Positions 17,428 to 25,522 of a stretch of 64,000 bases of DNA are shown here, one piece after another. The position numbers were made by a program, and so were the translations under genes. The notes below the pieces were generated by a model that had not been told where the DNA came from, made no database searches, and was given only the letters and a program-made list of their open reading frames with translations. Source of the DNA: Spartobacteria bacterium (lineage in GTDB: Bacteria; Verrucomicrobiota; Verrucomicrobiia; Chthoniobacterales; Chthoniobacteraceae). The stretch lies in assembly GCA_021324395.1 (NCBI GenBank), contig JAJPJG010000038.1, positions 1-64,000 of the forward strand, written 5' to 3'. How positions within the stretch are numbered: position 1 is the stretch's first letter; every line of letters begins with the position of its first letter.

Positions 17428-18719
17428 AGTCAAAGCGCAGAACGCAATCCGCAAAACCGAATCTCGCGCTCGGCGCTGTTCTGTCGTTTTGCATTTTGCA
17501 TTTTGCGATTTGCCTTTGCCCCGCGCAGGAGGAGATGCCGAGCCCGCCGCCGAAAAAAACAGGCGTTAAACTTCAGTTCGTGCCGCCGCCGATGGAAGGC
17601 GCGTTTTCCGTCGGCATTTACGATGCGGGCGGAAAACTCATCCGCACGCTGCACCACGATGCGGATACATCCGAGTTCGGCATCGCGCTGAACGGGCTCA
17701 TCACGTATTGGGACGGCAAGGATGACGCTGGGACGCAATCGCCCGCCGGCAAATATTCCGCGCGCGGCTGGTGCGTCGGCGATGATGTGGACATCGAGGG
17801 CGAGGCGTTTTTGTGCAATGAGTGGATCACAGACGAAACATCGCCGCGCATTCGACGCATCACCGATCTGTGGTCGATGCCGGACGGCGGTTTCGGCATC
17901 GGTGCGGAAACATCCGGCGGCGCAACGATGCTCAATTTCGATACGAATGGAAATCCATCGCGCGCGAGGGGCGGACAGCACAATTTGCTGGTGCGCGATG
18001 GCAAAATAATTCGTGGCGATTCGCAAACGGAGATTCCGATCAAAGGTCTCGAAAAGCCGATCAGCGCTGCGCTCGCGCGTGACGGAGGCATATGGGTGAT
18101 CGATGGCGGCGACGTGAAGGAATTTTCGCCATCGGGCGAATTTCAGCGCCGTTTGGGAACACCACCGAATGAACCCGCGCCGATGAAAATCGCAGCGTCC
18201 CAGACGACGGATGCAATTTTTTTGCTCGAGCAAAATGACAAGTTGCAACGCTTGCGCGAATTGATTTTGACGAGCGGCACCGCACCGGCGCCGGCGGAAC
18301 AGGCGACGTCACTCTGGAAAGTCGCACTCAACAAAACCATCACCTTCAGCGACACACTCGATGCTATCCGCGAAAAACTGAAAATGCCGGATGGCAAGCC
18401 GTTTTCGCCCGAGGAAAAAGTGAAACTCGCGCTCGCGAAAAATCCGCTCGAACAAAAAAAAGCGGGCGAGATCGAAGTGTCGGTCGCATTTGATCACGAT
18501 GGCAGTTTCTTAAAATCGACAGACGATTTGCCGCTGAAACGGCTGTCCGACACACCGCATTTAAAATGGGCGGCGCTCGCGCGCGGCGCTGATGCGGACT
18601 CGCTCGTGCTGTTTCAAAGCGACGGCGCGGTGGTCGAAGAATTCACGATCTCGAAGCTTTCGCGGATGATGGCGTTTGATTGCGGCGAGTTCGACTATGA
18701 TCCGGCGCGCGACAAATGA
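17424..18719 (+). CDS. Secreted protein of unknown function with FlgD-like N-terminal domain
   Basis: A GTG at 17424 overlaps the upstream stop by four bases and places a signal peptide correctly (LGAVLSFCILHFAICLCPA). The longer frame from 17379 would begin inside the branching-enzyme gene. After a proline-rich linker, FSVGIYDAGGKLIRTLH and LITYWDGKDDAG resemble FlgD-type immunoglobulin-like domains. The middle shows beta-propeller-like pieces (WSMPDGGFGIG, ARDGGIWVIDGGDVKEFSPSGE). The C-terminal part is charged and unassigned. It is 431 residues long. The role is unknown; a periplasmic or surface scaffold is a guess. Confidence 0.7.
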   Translation: MKSKRRTQSAKPNLALGAVLSFCILHFAICLCPAQEEMPSPPPKKTGVKLQFVPPPMEGAFSVGIYDAGGKLIRTLHHDADTSEFGIALNGLITYWDGKDDAGTQSPAGKYSARGWCVGDDVDIEGEAFLCNEWITDETSPRIRRITDLWSMPDGGFGIGAETSGGATMLNFDTNGNPSRARGGQHNLLVRDGKIIRGDSQTEIPIKGLEKPISAALARDGGIWVIDGGDVKEFSPSGEFQRRLGTPPNEPAPMKIAASQTTDAIFLLEQNDKLQRLRELILTSGTAPAPAEQATSLWKVALNKTITFSDTLDAIREKLKMPDGKPFSPEEKVKLALAKNPLEQKKAGEIEVSVAFDHDGSFLKSTDDLPLKRLSDTPHLKWAALARGADADSLVLFQSDGAVVEEFTISKLSRMMAFDCGEFDYDPARDK

Positions 18720-18739
18720 TGCACGTTCGATTTTAAGTC

Positions 18740-19552
18740 ATGCGCATTCCGCTCGAAGACAATTTCACCGACATTCTCGGCAAGGCGCAGCGCGGATTGC
18801 GCGTGTCCGATTCCGAGCTCGCGTCGAAAGCCGCGCTCGACATCGAGACGGTGCAGCGGCTGCGCGCAGGCGATTTTGAAAACGCGACGGCGGGCCGTCT
18901 CGCGGCGGCGCTCGGCTTGAACGCGCGCGCGCTCGTCGACATCGGCGAGAAAATCTGGCAGCCGCGCGATGTGGCGCTCGATGGTTTGGCGATGTTTAAC
19001 ACGCCGTTTGACGACATGACGGTGAACGCCTACGTCGTCTGGGATGCGGAAGCGCGCGAAGCGGCGGCGTTCGATACCGGCTCCGATTGCGGGCCGATGC
19101 TGCAGCTTTTGGAAAAGGAGAAGCTCACCCTGAAATTCATTTTTCTCACGCACACGCACGGCGATCACGTTTTCGACATCGACCGCCTGCGCACGAAAAC
19201 GGAAGCACCGGCCTACGTCTCACGCCGTGAGCCGCTCGAAGGTGCGGAGGCGATCGACGAGGGCGCGCGTTTTCATCTCGGCAAGCTGACGATCGAAACG
19301 CGGCTGACGTGGGGCCATTCGCGCGGCGGAATGACTTACGTTGTGCGAGGGCTAACGCAGCCGGTTGCGATTGTCGGCGACGCTATTTTCGCCGGTTCGA
19401 TGGGCGGCGGAATGGTTTCCTACGCGGACGCGCTGCGCACGAATCGAGAACAAATTTTAACGCTGCCGGACGAGACGATCCTTTGTCCCGGGCACGGGCC
19501 GATGACGACGGTCGGTGAGGAAAAAAAGCACAATCCGTTTTTTGCGGAGTAA
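18740..19552 (+). CDS. MBL-fold metallo-hydrolase (glyoxalase II-like) with N-terminal helix-turn-helix region
   Basis: The protein has 270 residues. The first ~75 form helices typical of Xre-type DNA-binding domains (VSDSELASKAALDIETVQRLRAGD, then AGRLAAALGLN). From about 80 on is a complete metallo-beta-lactamase fold: FLTHTHGDHVFDID (metal ligands), TWGHSRGGMTYV, VGDAIFAGSMGG and CPGHGPMTTVGEEKKHNPFF. The ending CPGHGP...E...NPFF is that of hydroxyacylglutathione-hydrolase-like enzymes. The combination of a DNA-binding-like domain with a hydrolase is uncommon. The helical part could instead be a non-DNA-binding fold. It is 2 bp from the dehydrogenase gene downstream, so both are likely co-expressed. 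Confidence 0.85.
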   Translation: MRIPLEDNFTDILGKAQRGLRVSDSELASKAALDIETVQRLRAGDFENATAGRLAAALGLNARALVDIGEKIWQPRDVALDGLAMFNTPFDDMTVNAYVVWDAEAREAAAFDTGSDCGPMLQLLEKEKLTLKFIFLTHTHGDHVFDIDRLRTKTEAPAYVSRREPLEGAEAIDEGARFHLGKLTIETRLTWGHSRGGMTYVVRGLTQPVAIVGDAIFAGSMGGGMVSYADALRTNREQILTLPDETILCPGHGPMTTVGEEKKHNPFFAE

Positions 19553-19554
19553 TC

Positions 19555-20458
19555 ATGCGCGAAGAAAAAATCGGTTTTGTCGGTGTTGGCCGCATGGGCG
19601 CGAACATTGCGCGGCGTTTGCGCGAGCGCGGATTTCAGATCGGCGCCATTTACGACACGAATCCCGAAGCGGCCTCGTTGCTGGTGCGAGAACTGCAAAG
19701 CGAACTGTGTAACAATGTTTCCGACGTCACAAAACGTGCGGATGTGATCATCACCGTTGTGCCGGACGACAACGCGATGCGGCTGATTTTTGGAACCGAA
19801 GGCGAGGGGGACACATTGCTGGCCGGAGCGCGCGGAAAGCTCTTCATTAATTGCGCGACCGTTTCTCCCGAAGTGCACATCGAGGTCGAGCACCGCGCGG
19901 AACAGGCCGGCGCGCAAACACTCGAGGCGTGCATGGCGTCGAGCATAACGCAGGCGCGTGAAGGCTCGCTGTATTTGATGTGCGCGGGACGCGAGGAAGC
20001 ATTTCGTCGCGCGGAACCGGTCTTGAAAGAGCTGGGCGCGTCGATGCGATACATCGGCAAAGCGGGCGAAGCAGCGAAAGTGAAGGCGCTCGTGAACATG
20101 GTGATGAACATCAACACCGCAGCACTCGCCGAAGGCCTCGCGCTCGGCGACGCACTCGGGCTCGACTTGAAGCTGCTGCGCGAAGTTTTCTCCCAGACCG
20201 GCGCGGCTTCTCGGGTGCTCCAGACCGACGGCGAGGATATGCAAAATCGCGAGCACAGCTGTTTTTTCTCAGCGGCGCACGCCGCGAAGGACAGCGGCAT
20301 CGCGTTGCATCTCGCGGAAAACTCCGGGCTGAATCTCCCGCTCGCCCGCGCGACAAAAAGAGCAATACGACCGAATGGTTCAGGAGGGACTCGGCGAGCT
20401 TGATAAATCGGGCATCGCGGAGCTGACGTTCAAAGGTCGCGGCGCAAAACCGCATTGA
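19555..20458 (+). pseudogene. Beta-hydroxyacid dehydrogenase (HIBADH-like), frameshifted near the 3' end
   Basis: The frame opens with GFVGVGRMGANIARRL (NAD(P) binding) and keeps the family order: PDDNAMRLIF, CMASSITQAREGSLYLMCAG, and GEAAKVKALVNMVMNINTAALAEG with the catalytic Lys. In the continuous frame the end becomes unrelated (KRAIRPNGSGGTRRA) and stops at 20403. Dropping one A from the run of five at 20355-20359 restores KEQYDRMVQEGLGELDKSG and a normal end at 20458. So one base is extra in that run: a real mutation, an assembly error or slippage. Nearly all of the enzyme, including the catalytic Lys, is upstream and might still fold. Members reduce or oxidise small hydroxyacids such as 3-hydroxyisobutyrate or tartronate semialdehyde. 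Confidence 0.8.
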
Positions 20459-20521
20459 ATTTGCGCACGCACAAAATTTTCCTCGCCAGCGCAAAACGGC
20501 ACGCGTAGAAACGCAATCCCT

Positions 20522-21406
20522 TTGACCACGGAAACTCCAGTTTTACGCATCGGTTTGCCCTCCGGCAGTTTGCAGGAGGCGACGTTTGCGCTGTTCGCAA
20601 AAGCCGGCTTCAACATCAATGCCTCGAGCCGTTCCTACAAACCGGCCGTTGACGATCCGGAGATGCAAATCCGCCTGCTGCGTGCGCAGGAAATTTCGCG
20701 TTATGTCGAACACGGTTTTCTCGATTGCGGCCTGACCGGCAAGGATTGGATCGAGGAAAACGGTTCGGACGTGGAGAGCATTTGCGAGCTGACGTTTTCG
20801 AAGGCCAGCTCGCAGCCGACGCGATGGGTTTTGTGTGTGCCGGAAAGCTCGCCGATCAAGTCGGTGAAAGATTTGCAGGGCAAAGTCATCGCGACGGAAG
20901 CGGTCCAGATGACGCGCCGTTTTCTCGACAAGCAGGGCGTGAAAGCGAGCGTGGAATTTTCCTGGGGCGCGACCGAGGTGAAAGTGCCCGATCTCGTCGA
21001 TGCCATCGTCGATGTCACCGAGACCGGCTCGTCGCTGCGCGCAAACAAACTGCGGATCGTCGATACGCTGATGACCTCCGCGCCGCAATTCATCGCGAAC
21101 AAATCGGCGTGGACCGATTCCTGGAAGCGCGAAAAGATCGAGCGCATCGTGCTTTTGCTGAAAGGCGCATTGAATGCGCGCGACAAGGTCGGCCTGAAGA
21201 TGAATATCGCCGAAAAGAAGTTGCAGAATTTACTCGAAGCTCTACCGTCGCTCCGCAATCCAACCGTTTCGCATTTGGCGAGCTCGGATTGGGTCGCGGT
21301 TGAGACGGTCATCGATGAGAAAATCGTCCGCGAGATCATCCCCCAGCTCAAAGCGCTCGGGGCCGAGGGAATCATCGAATATCCACTCAACAAAGTAGTC
21401 TATTAA
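20522..21406 (+). CDS. hisG: ATP phosphoribosyltransferase, long form
   Basis: This enzyme catalyses the first step of histidine synthesis (ATP + PRPP to phosphoribosyl-ATP). The frame starts with TTG at 20522 ([15 protein letters not shown] follows); there is no ATG in range. Marks are [32 protein letters not shown] and the PRPP loop [19 protein letters not shown]. The ~80 residues after about 215 form the C-terminal allosteric domain of the long HisG form, which works without HisZ. Length 294 fits. Other his genes are not in the window. Confidence 0.95.
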   Translation: MTTETPVLRIGLPSGSLQEATFALFAKAGFNINASSRSYKPAVDDPEMQIRLLRAQEISRYVEHGFLDCGLTGKDWIEENGSDVESICELTFSKASSQPTRWVLCVPESSPIKSVKDLQGKVIATEAVQMTRRFLDKQGVKASVEFSWGATEVKVPDLVDAIVDVTETGSSLRANKLRIVDTLMTSAPQFIANKSAWTDSWKREKIERIVLLLKGALNARDKVGLKMNIAEKKLQNLLEALPSLRNPTVSHLASSDWVAVETVIDEKIVREIIPQLKALGAEGIIEYPLNKVVY

Positions 21407-21412
21407 AGCCAC

Positions 21413-21517
21413 ATGGGTTCACTAAAGAAACGACGCAAATCCAAAATCGCTAAACACAAACGCCGGAAGCGGATGAAACTCAACCGCCACAAGAAGCGTT
21501 TGCGCTACAAGAGCTAG
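21413..21517 (+). CDS. AURKAIP1/COX24 (mS38/bS22-like) small basic ribosomal protein
   Basis: This 34-residue frame is too short for most gene callers. It is almost entirely Lys/Arg (MGSLKKRRKSKIAKHKRRK, then MKLNRHKKRLRYKS). The spacing RRKRMKLNRHKKR matches the C-terminal motif of mitochondrial mS38 and of actinobacterial bS22, which sit near the decoding centre of the small subunit. It starts 6 bp after hisG and ends 15 bp before the TPR gene, so it is likely in the same transcript. The ribosomal role is inferred from the family. Confidence 0.8.
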   Translation: MGSLKKRRKSKIAKHKRRKRMKLNRHKKRLRYKS

Positions 21518-21532
21518 TCGCTAGATTAGCCG

Positions 21533-23329
21533 ATGAACTCATCGCGGGACGGACTCTTGCACGGGAATCGCAAGTGGCAGCGTCGCATCATGCAGATGAT
21601 CCTCTGCGCTGCCCTGCCGGCCGTCGCCGCGCCGCTGCACAAGCCGGCGTCGCGAAACGCCCGCGTCCAGCAGTCCGACGTGATTTCGCCGGACACGCAG
21701 AAGACCGCGCCCGATCTTCTTTTGAAAAAAGAGGACGAGTTGAAGTCCGACGCGCTCGCTGCGTTCGTCGATGGAATCATCGCCGAGGACAACGGCGACG
21801 CGGATAAAGCGGTCGATGCGTATAAAAAGGCGCTGAGTCTCGATCCAAGTTACGGCGAGCTCGCGGTAAAAGTCGCCTTCGAACTCGCGCGCCGTGGCGA
21901 CGTCAGCTCCGGCATCGAGATTCTGAAGGATTCGATAAAGTCCGCGCCGAAAGAGCCGGTCACATATCTCTATCTCTCGCAGCTTTACGAGAAGTATCTC
22001 AAAAAGCCCGACCTCGCGCAGAAATACGCGCAGCAGGCGCTCGACCTCGATCCGCGCAACTTCGCGTCCTACGTCGCCCTTTACGAAATCTACATCAACA
22101 CCGGCCAGCAAAAGAAAGCCGCGGAACTGCTCGAGCGCGCATCGAAGCTCGACAATGACGATCCGCAATTCTGGTTGCAGCTCGGCGATTTCTACGTGCG
22201 CCTGTTGATGAAAGACGACGGCTCCGCCGCGCCGGACGACCTGAAAAAAATGAACGCGGTTTACGAGAAAGCGCGCGCACTCGCAAACAACGACCCTGAT
22301 GTCCTCACCCGCGTCGCAGATTACTACGTGCTCTCGCGGCAGACCAAGGACGCGATCCCGCTTTATTTAAAAGTCGTCCAGCTCAAGCAAAACACGAGCG
22401 ATCCATCGTTTACGGCGGTGCAGGATAAGCTCGCGCGCAGCTTCAGCGCGAACGGACAAATCGACGAAGCAATCAGCGTTTTACAAAAACTAATTAAAGA
22501 CAACCCGGTTCGCTACGAAACCTACGAGCTGCTCGGCGAGCTTTACGAAAAGAAAGGCGACACCAAACGCGCGCTGGAAAATTACCAGCAAACGCTGCTG
22601 CTCGATCCGGCCGTGCCGATCAACTACCTCCGCGTCGCGCAGCTTTTCATCAACATCAATGAATTCGATAAAGCCGTCGCGACGGTGAAAGAAGCGCGGC
22701 AAAAATTCCCGCAGGTGCCGCAAATCACCTATTCGCTCGCGATCGCCTATTCGAAAGCGAAGAAAAATCAGGAAGCCGTCGCGACGTTCGAGGAAGCGCT
22801 GCACGAAGCCGAAAACGTCCAGCAGGACATGATCAACGGCGAATTCTACTTCAGCTACGGAGCCGCCGCCGAGCAGGCCGGACTCATCGACAAAGCGGTC
22901 GCACTTTTAAAGAAATCGATCGAGCTCGATCCAGGCAGCGCCGCGCAGGCTTACAACTATCTCGGCTACATGTGGGTCGACAAAAACCAGAATCTCGACG
23001 AAGCCGGCGACCTCATCAAACGCGCCGTCGAGATGGAACCGCAGAACCCGGCTTACATCGACAGCCTCGGCTGGTGGTATTTCAAAAAAGGCGAACCGCA
23101 AAAGGCGCTCGAGCAGTTGCAGAAAGCCGCCGCGACGATTCAGCCCGAGGATCCCGTCGTCTACGAGCATCTCGGCGATGTTTACGAAAAGCTAAACAAC
23201 AGTGCACAAGCGCTGGCTTGCTGGCAGAAAGCCGCCACGCTCGGTCCCGACGACAAAGACGCGCTCGCGCAGAAGATCGAAAACGCGAAACAAAAGCTGG
23301 CTGCCCATTCGGCGGAGCCGCAGCAGTAA
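21533..23329 (+). CDS. Tetratricopeptide repeat protein, secreted or periplasmic
   Basis: The protein has 598 residues. A basic N-terminus and hydrophobic stretch (IMQMILCAALPAVAAPL, about 17-33) look like a signal peptide. From about 75 to the end there are roughly a dozen 34-residue TPR units, many with the A..A..LDP pattern (DKAVDAYKKALSLDP, RALENYQQTLLLDP, DKAVALLKKSIELDP). Coiled regions are absent. TPR proteins serve as scaffolds for protein-protein contacts, and partners are unknown. Its stop is 3 bp before the next small gene, suggesting translational coupling. Confidence 0.9.
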   Translation: MNSSRDGLLHGNRKWQRRIMQMILCAALPAVAAPLHKPASRNARVQQSDVISPDTQKTAPDLLLKKEDELKSDALAAFVDGIIAEDNGDADKAVDAYKKALSLDPSYGELAVKVAFELARRGDVSSGIEILKDSIKSAPKEPVTYLYLSQLYEKYLKKPDLAQKYAQQALDLDPRNFASYVALYEIYINTGQQKKAAELLERASKLDNDDPQFWLQLGDFYVRLLMKDDGSAAPDDLKKMNAVYEKARALANNDPDVLTRVADYYVLSRQTKDAIPLYLKVVQLKQNTSDPSFTAVQDKLARSFSANGQIDEAISVLQKLIKDNPVRYETYELLGELYEKKGDTKRALENYQQTLLLDPAVPINYLRVAQLFININEFDKAVATVKEARQKFPQVPQITYSLAIAYSKAKKNQEAVATFEEALHEAENVQQDMINGEFYFSYGAAAEQAGLIDKAVALLKKSIELDPGSAAQAYNYLGYMWVDKNQNLDEAGDLIKRAVEMEPQNPAYIDSLGWWYFKKGEPQKALEQLQKAAATIQPEDPVVYEHLGDVYEKLNNSAQALACWQKAATLGPDDKDALAQKIENAKQKLAAHSAEPQQ

Positions 23330-23332
23330 CGC

Positions 23333-23728
23333 ATGCCACTCGAGCAAGCCCACATCATTGACGCCATCGCGCACGATGAAGCCACCGGTGAAATCGCGCT
23401 CATCATGACCGAGTCCCGCCCGTGGAATGGCGCCGATCGCCGCCTCTACGAACTGCAGGAAAAAGTAAACGCGTATTTGTCCTTCGCGCTCGACGGCGAA
23501 ATGGCCGAGTCCTATCCGCACTTCGCCGGGAAAACCATTCGCCTGCAACTCGACTGCACCGGGCCTCCCGATCCGCGCACGCTGCAATTCATCGGAATCA
23601 TGAGCGAGCAGATCGCATTTCAAGGAATCAAATTCGAAGTGCGCATCATGCAGCAAACCGGCTGCTCCTGCGGGGAGAATGAATGCTGCCGTTCGGAGCA
23701 TTCAAATGACAAGCCGCTCTGCGAGTAA
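23333..23728 (+). CDS. Small DUF6572-like protein with Cys-rich tail
   Basis: The 131-residue protein has an N-terminal part (IIDAIAHDEATGEIALIMTE, then ELQEKVNAYLSF) resembling small DUF6572 proteins that also begin with an IDAI motif. The C-terminus holds five cysteines and two histidine/aspartate-rich turns (GCSCGENECCRSEHSND), which could bind a metal. No signal peptide or membrane segment is present. It follows the TPR gene after 3 bp and probably shares its transcript. Function is unknown and the family assignment is from memory of motif order only. Confidence 0.7.
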   Translation: MPLEQAHIIDAIAHDEATGEIALIMTESRPWNGADRRLYELQEKVNAYLSFALDGEMAESYPHFAGKTIRLQLDCTGPPDPRTLQFIGIMSEQIAFQGIKFEVRIMQQTGCSCGENECCRSEHSNDKPLCE

Positions 23729-23852
23729 GCCTGCCGTCACTTTCCACGGCAAAAATCACGCGACGGCACGTCGCATTTTCGCAGCGGCAGAGCTGCATCC
23801 ACACTAATTCCTTCTCGCGCCGCGCGCGCGAATTGCGCAGCATTTTTGCGCA

Positions 23853-24482
23853 ATGATTTTTACCGGCGCCGTCATCGTTATCGCGAGTTATCTGCTCGGA
23901 TCGATTCCGTTTGGTTATCTCGTCGGCAAAATGCGCGGCATCGACATTCGCCAGCACGGCAGCGGAAATATCGGCGCAACCAACGTGCTCCGAGTGCTCG
24001 GCAAAAAATTTGGTATTCCCGTCTTCATCTGCGACGCGTTGAAAGGCCTCATCGCGGTGCGAGGCGCGATGTCGTTCGCAGCGCATGGGCATGCGATTCC
24101 GCCTGCGGCGGCGGGAATCATGGCCGCGCTCTGCTGCATTATCGGGCATAATTTTCCTGTGTGGCTTGCGTTCAAAGGAGGAAAGGGAATCGCGACTTCG
24201 GCGGGTGTGTTGATCGGAATGGTGCCGGTTGCGGCGGCGCTCACGCTGGCAGTATGGGTGATTATTTTTTACAGCACGCGCTATGTGTCGCTGGCGTCGA
24301 TCTGCGCGTCCATCGCGCTGCCGGTGATCGTCGTCGCGTGCCTCTTTCTCGGCCTCGAAACGGGCTGGCCGTTCTTTTATTTTTCCGTCGTCGCCGCGTT
24401 GCTCGCGGTCTGGCGACATCGCTCGAATATCCAGCGATTGCTCAACGGGACTGAACCGCGTTTTGTAAAAAAGAATGAATAA
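23853..24482 (+). CDS. plsY: Glycerol-3-phosphate acyltransferase (acyl-phosphate dependent)
   Basis: PlsY transfers an acyl group from acyl-phosphate to glycerol-3-phosphate, the first step of phospholipid synthesis in most bacteria. Marks are SYLLGSIPFGYLVGK, DIRQHGSGNIGATNVLR, IIGHNFPVWLAFKGGKGIATSAG and multiple membrane helices. Length is 209 residues, as expected for this inner-membrane enzyme. Its 3' end overlaps the start of gpsA by 8 bp. The two genes are metabolically linked: GpsA makes the glycerol-3-phosphate that PlsY uses. Confidence 0.96.
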   Translation: MIFTGAVIVIASYLLGSIPFGYLVGKMRGIDIRQHGSGNIGATNVLRVLGKKFGIPVFICDALKGLIAVRGAMSFAAHGHAIPPAAAGIMAALCCIIGHNFPVWLAFKGGKGIATSAGVLIGMVPVAAALTLAVWVIIFYSTRYVSLASICASIALPVIVVACLFLGLETGWPFFYFSVVAALLAVWRHRSNIQRLLNGTEPRFVKKNE

Positions 24483-25470
24483 AATCGCAGTCATCGGCGC
24501 AGGCGGATGGGGCACCGCGCTTGCCATTTTGCTCGCGAAGCGAAACCGCGAAATCACGCTATGGGGCTATGAAGCCGGCCACGTGGAGAAACTGCGCGCG
24601 ACGCGCCGTAACGCGCTTTATTTACCAGGCGTGGAGTTGCCGCCAAATATCTCGCCGACGAATAACGCAGGCGCTTTGGCGGATGCGGATTTGATTTTAT
24701 TCGTGCCGCCGTCGAAAGCGATGCGGTCAGTAGCAAAAAATTTCGCACGGGAAAAAATCGCGTCGTCTGCGGTGTTGCTTTCATGCACGAAAGGAATCGA
24801 GCAGGGCAGCGGTTTGCGAATGAGCGAAGTCATCGAGGAATTTTTTCCGCAAAATCGGGTCGCGGTATTGTCCGGACCGAGTCACGCGGAGGAAGTCTCG
24901 CGCGGCATGCCGACGGCGGTCGTGCTCGGTTGTCGCGAGGAGGCGATCGCGCAGGAGTTGCAGCAGGTTTTCTCGAGTGGAAGTTTTCGCGCTTACACGA
25001 GCGACGATGTCGCAGGGATCGAGCTTGGCGGTGCGTTAAAAAATGTGTTCGCCATCGCCGCGGGTGTGAGCGATGGGCTCGGTTTTGGCGATAACTCGAA
25101 GGCCGCACTCGTCACGCGCTCGCTTGCGGAACTGATGCGGCTTGGCGTCGCGCTCGGCGGACGGCGCGAAACGTTTCAAGGGCTGAGTGGCGTTGGCGAT
25201 TTGATGGTGACGTGCTTCTCGCGCCACAGCCGAAATCGCGGCGTCGGCGAACGGCTCGGCAAAGGTGAAACGCTCGCGCAAATCAGCGCATCGATGGCGA
25301 TGGTCGCGGAAGGTGTTCCAACCGCGAAAAGCGCGCTGGAATGCGCCCGTAAACACGGCGTTACCGCTCCGATTATTGAGCAGGTTCACGCGATTCTTTT
25401 TGAAAATAAAGCGCCGCGTGAAGCATTGAGTGAGTTGCTGCGACGCGAGCTGAGGCCGGAAGAAGACTGA
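24475..25470 (+). CDS. gpsA: Glycerol-3-phosphate dehydrogenase [NAD(P)+]
   Basis: This enzyme reduces dihydroxyacetone phosphate to sn-glycerol-3-phosphate in the cytosol. Marks are the nucleotide-binding IAVIGAGGWGTALAI, VPPSKAMR, SCTKGIE, LSGPSHAEEVSRGMPTA, the catalytic Lys region GGALKNVFAIAAGVSDGL, and GLSGVGDLMVTCFS. Length 331 is normal. It overlaps plsY by 8 bp. Confidence 0.97.
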   Translation: MNKIAVIGAGGWGTALAILLAKRNREITLWGYEAGHVEKLRATRRNALYLPGVELPPNISPTNNAGALADADLILFVPPSKAMRSVAKNFAREKIASSAVLLSCTKGIEQGSGLRMSEVIEEFFPQNRVAVLSGPSHAEEVSRGMPTAVVLGCREEAIAQELQQVFSSGSFRAYTSDDVAGIELGGALKNVFAIAAGVSDGLGFGDNSKAALVTRSLAELMRLGVALGGRRETFQGLSGVGDLMVTCFSRHSRNRGVGERLGKGETLAQISASMAMVAEGVPTAKSALECARKHGVTAPIIEQVHAILFENKAPREALSELLRRELRPEED

Positions 25471-25522
25471 TCCATAGATTGGCGCTTTGCGTTTCGCTAA
25501 ATCTGCGTGAATCTCCGCAACT

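Noticed and set aside
20355-20360. Programmed frameshift in the dehydrogenase
   Set aside because: Restoring the frame needs a +1 shift and there is no downstream pseudoknot or stop-codon context; an indel is simpler.
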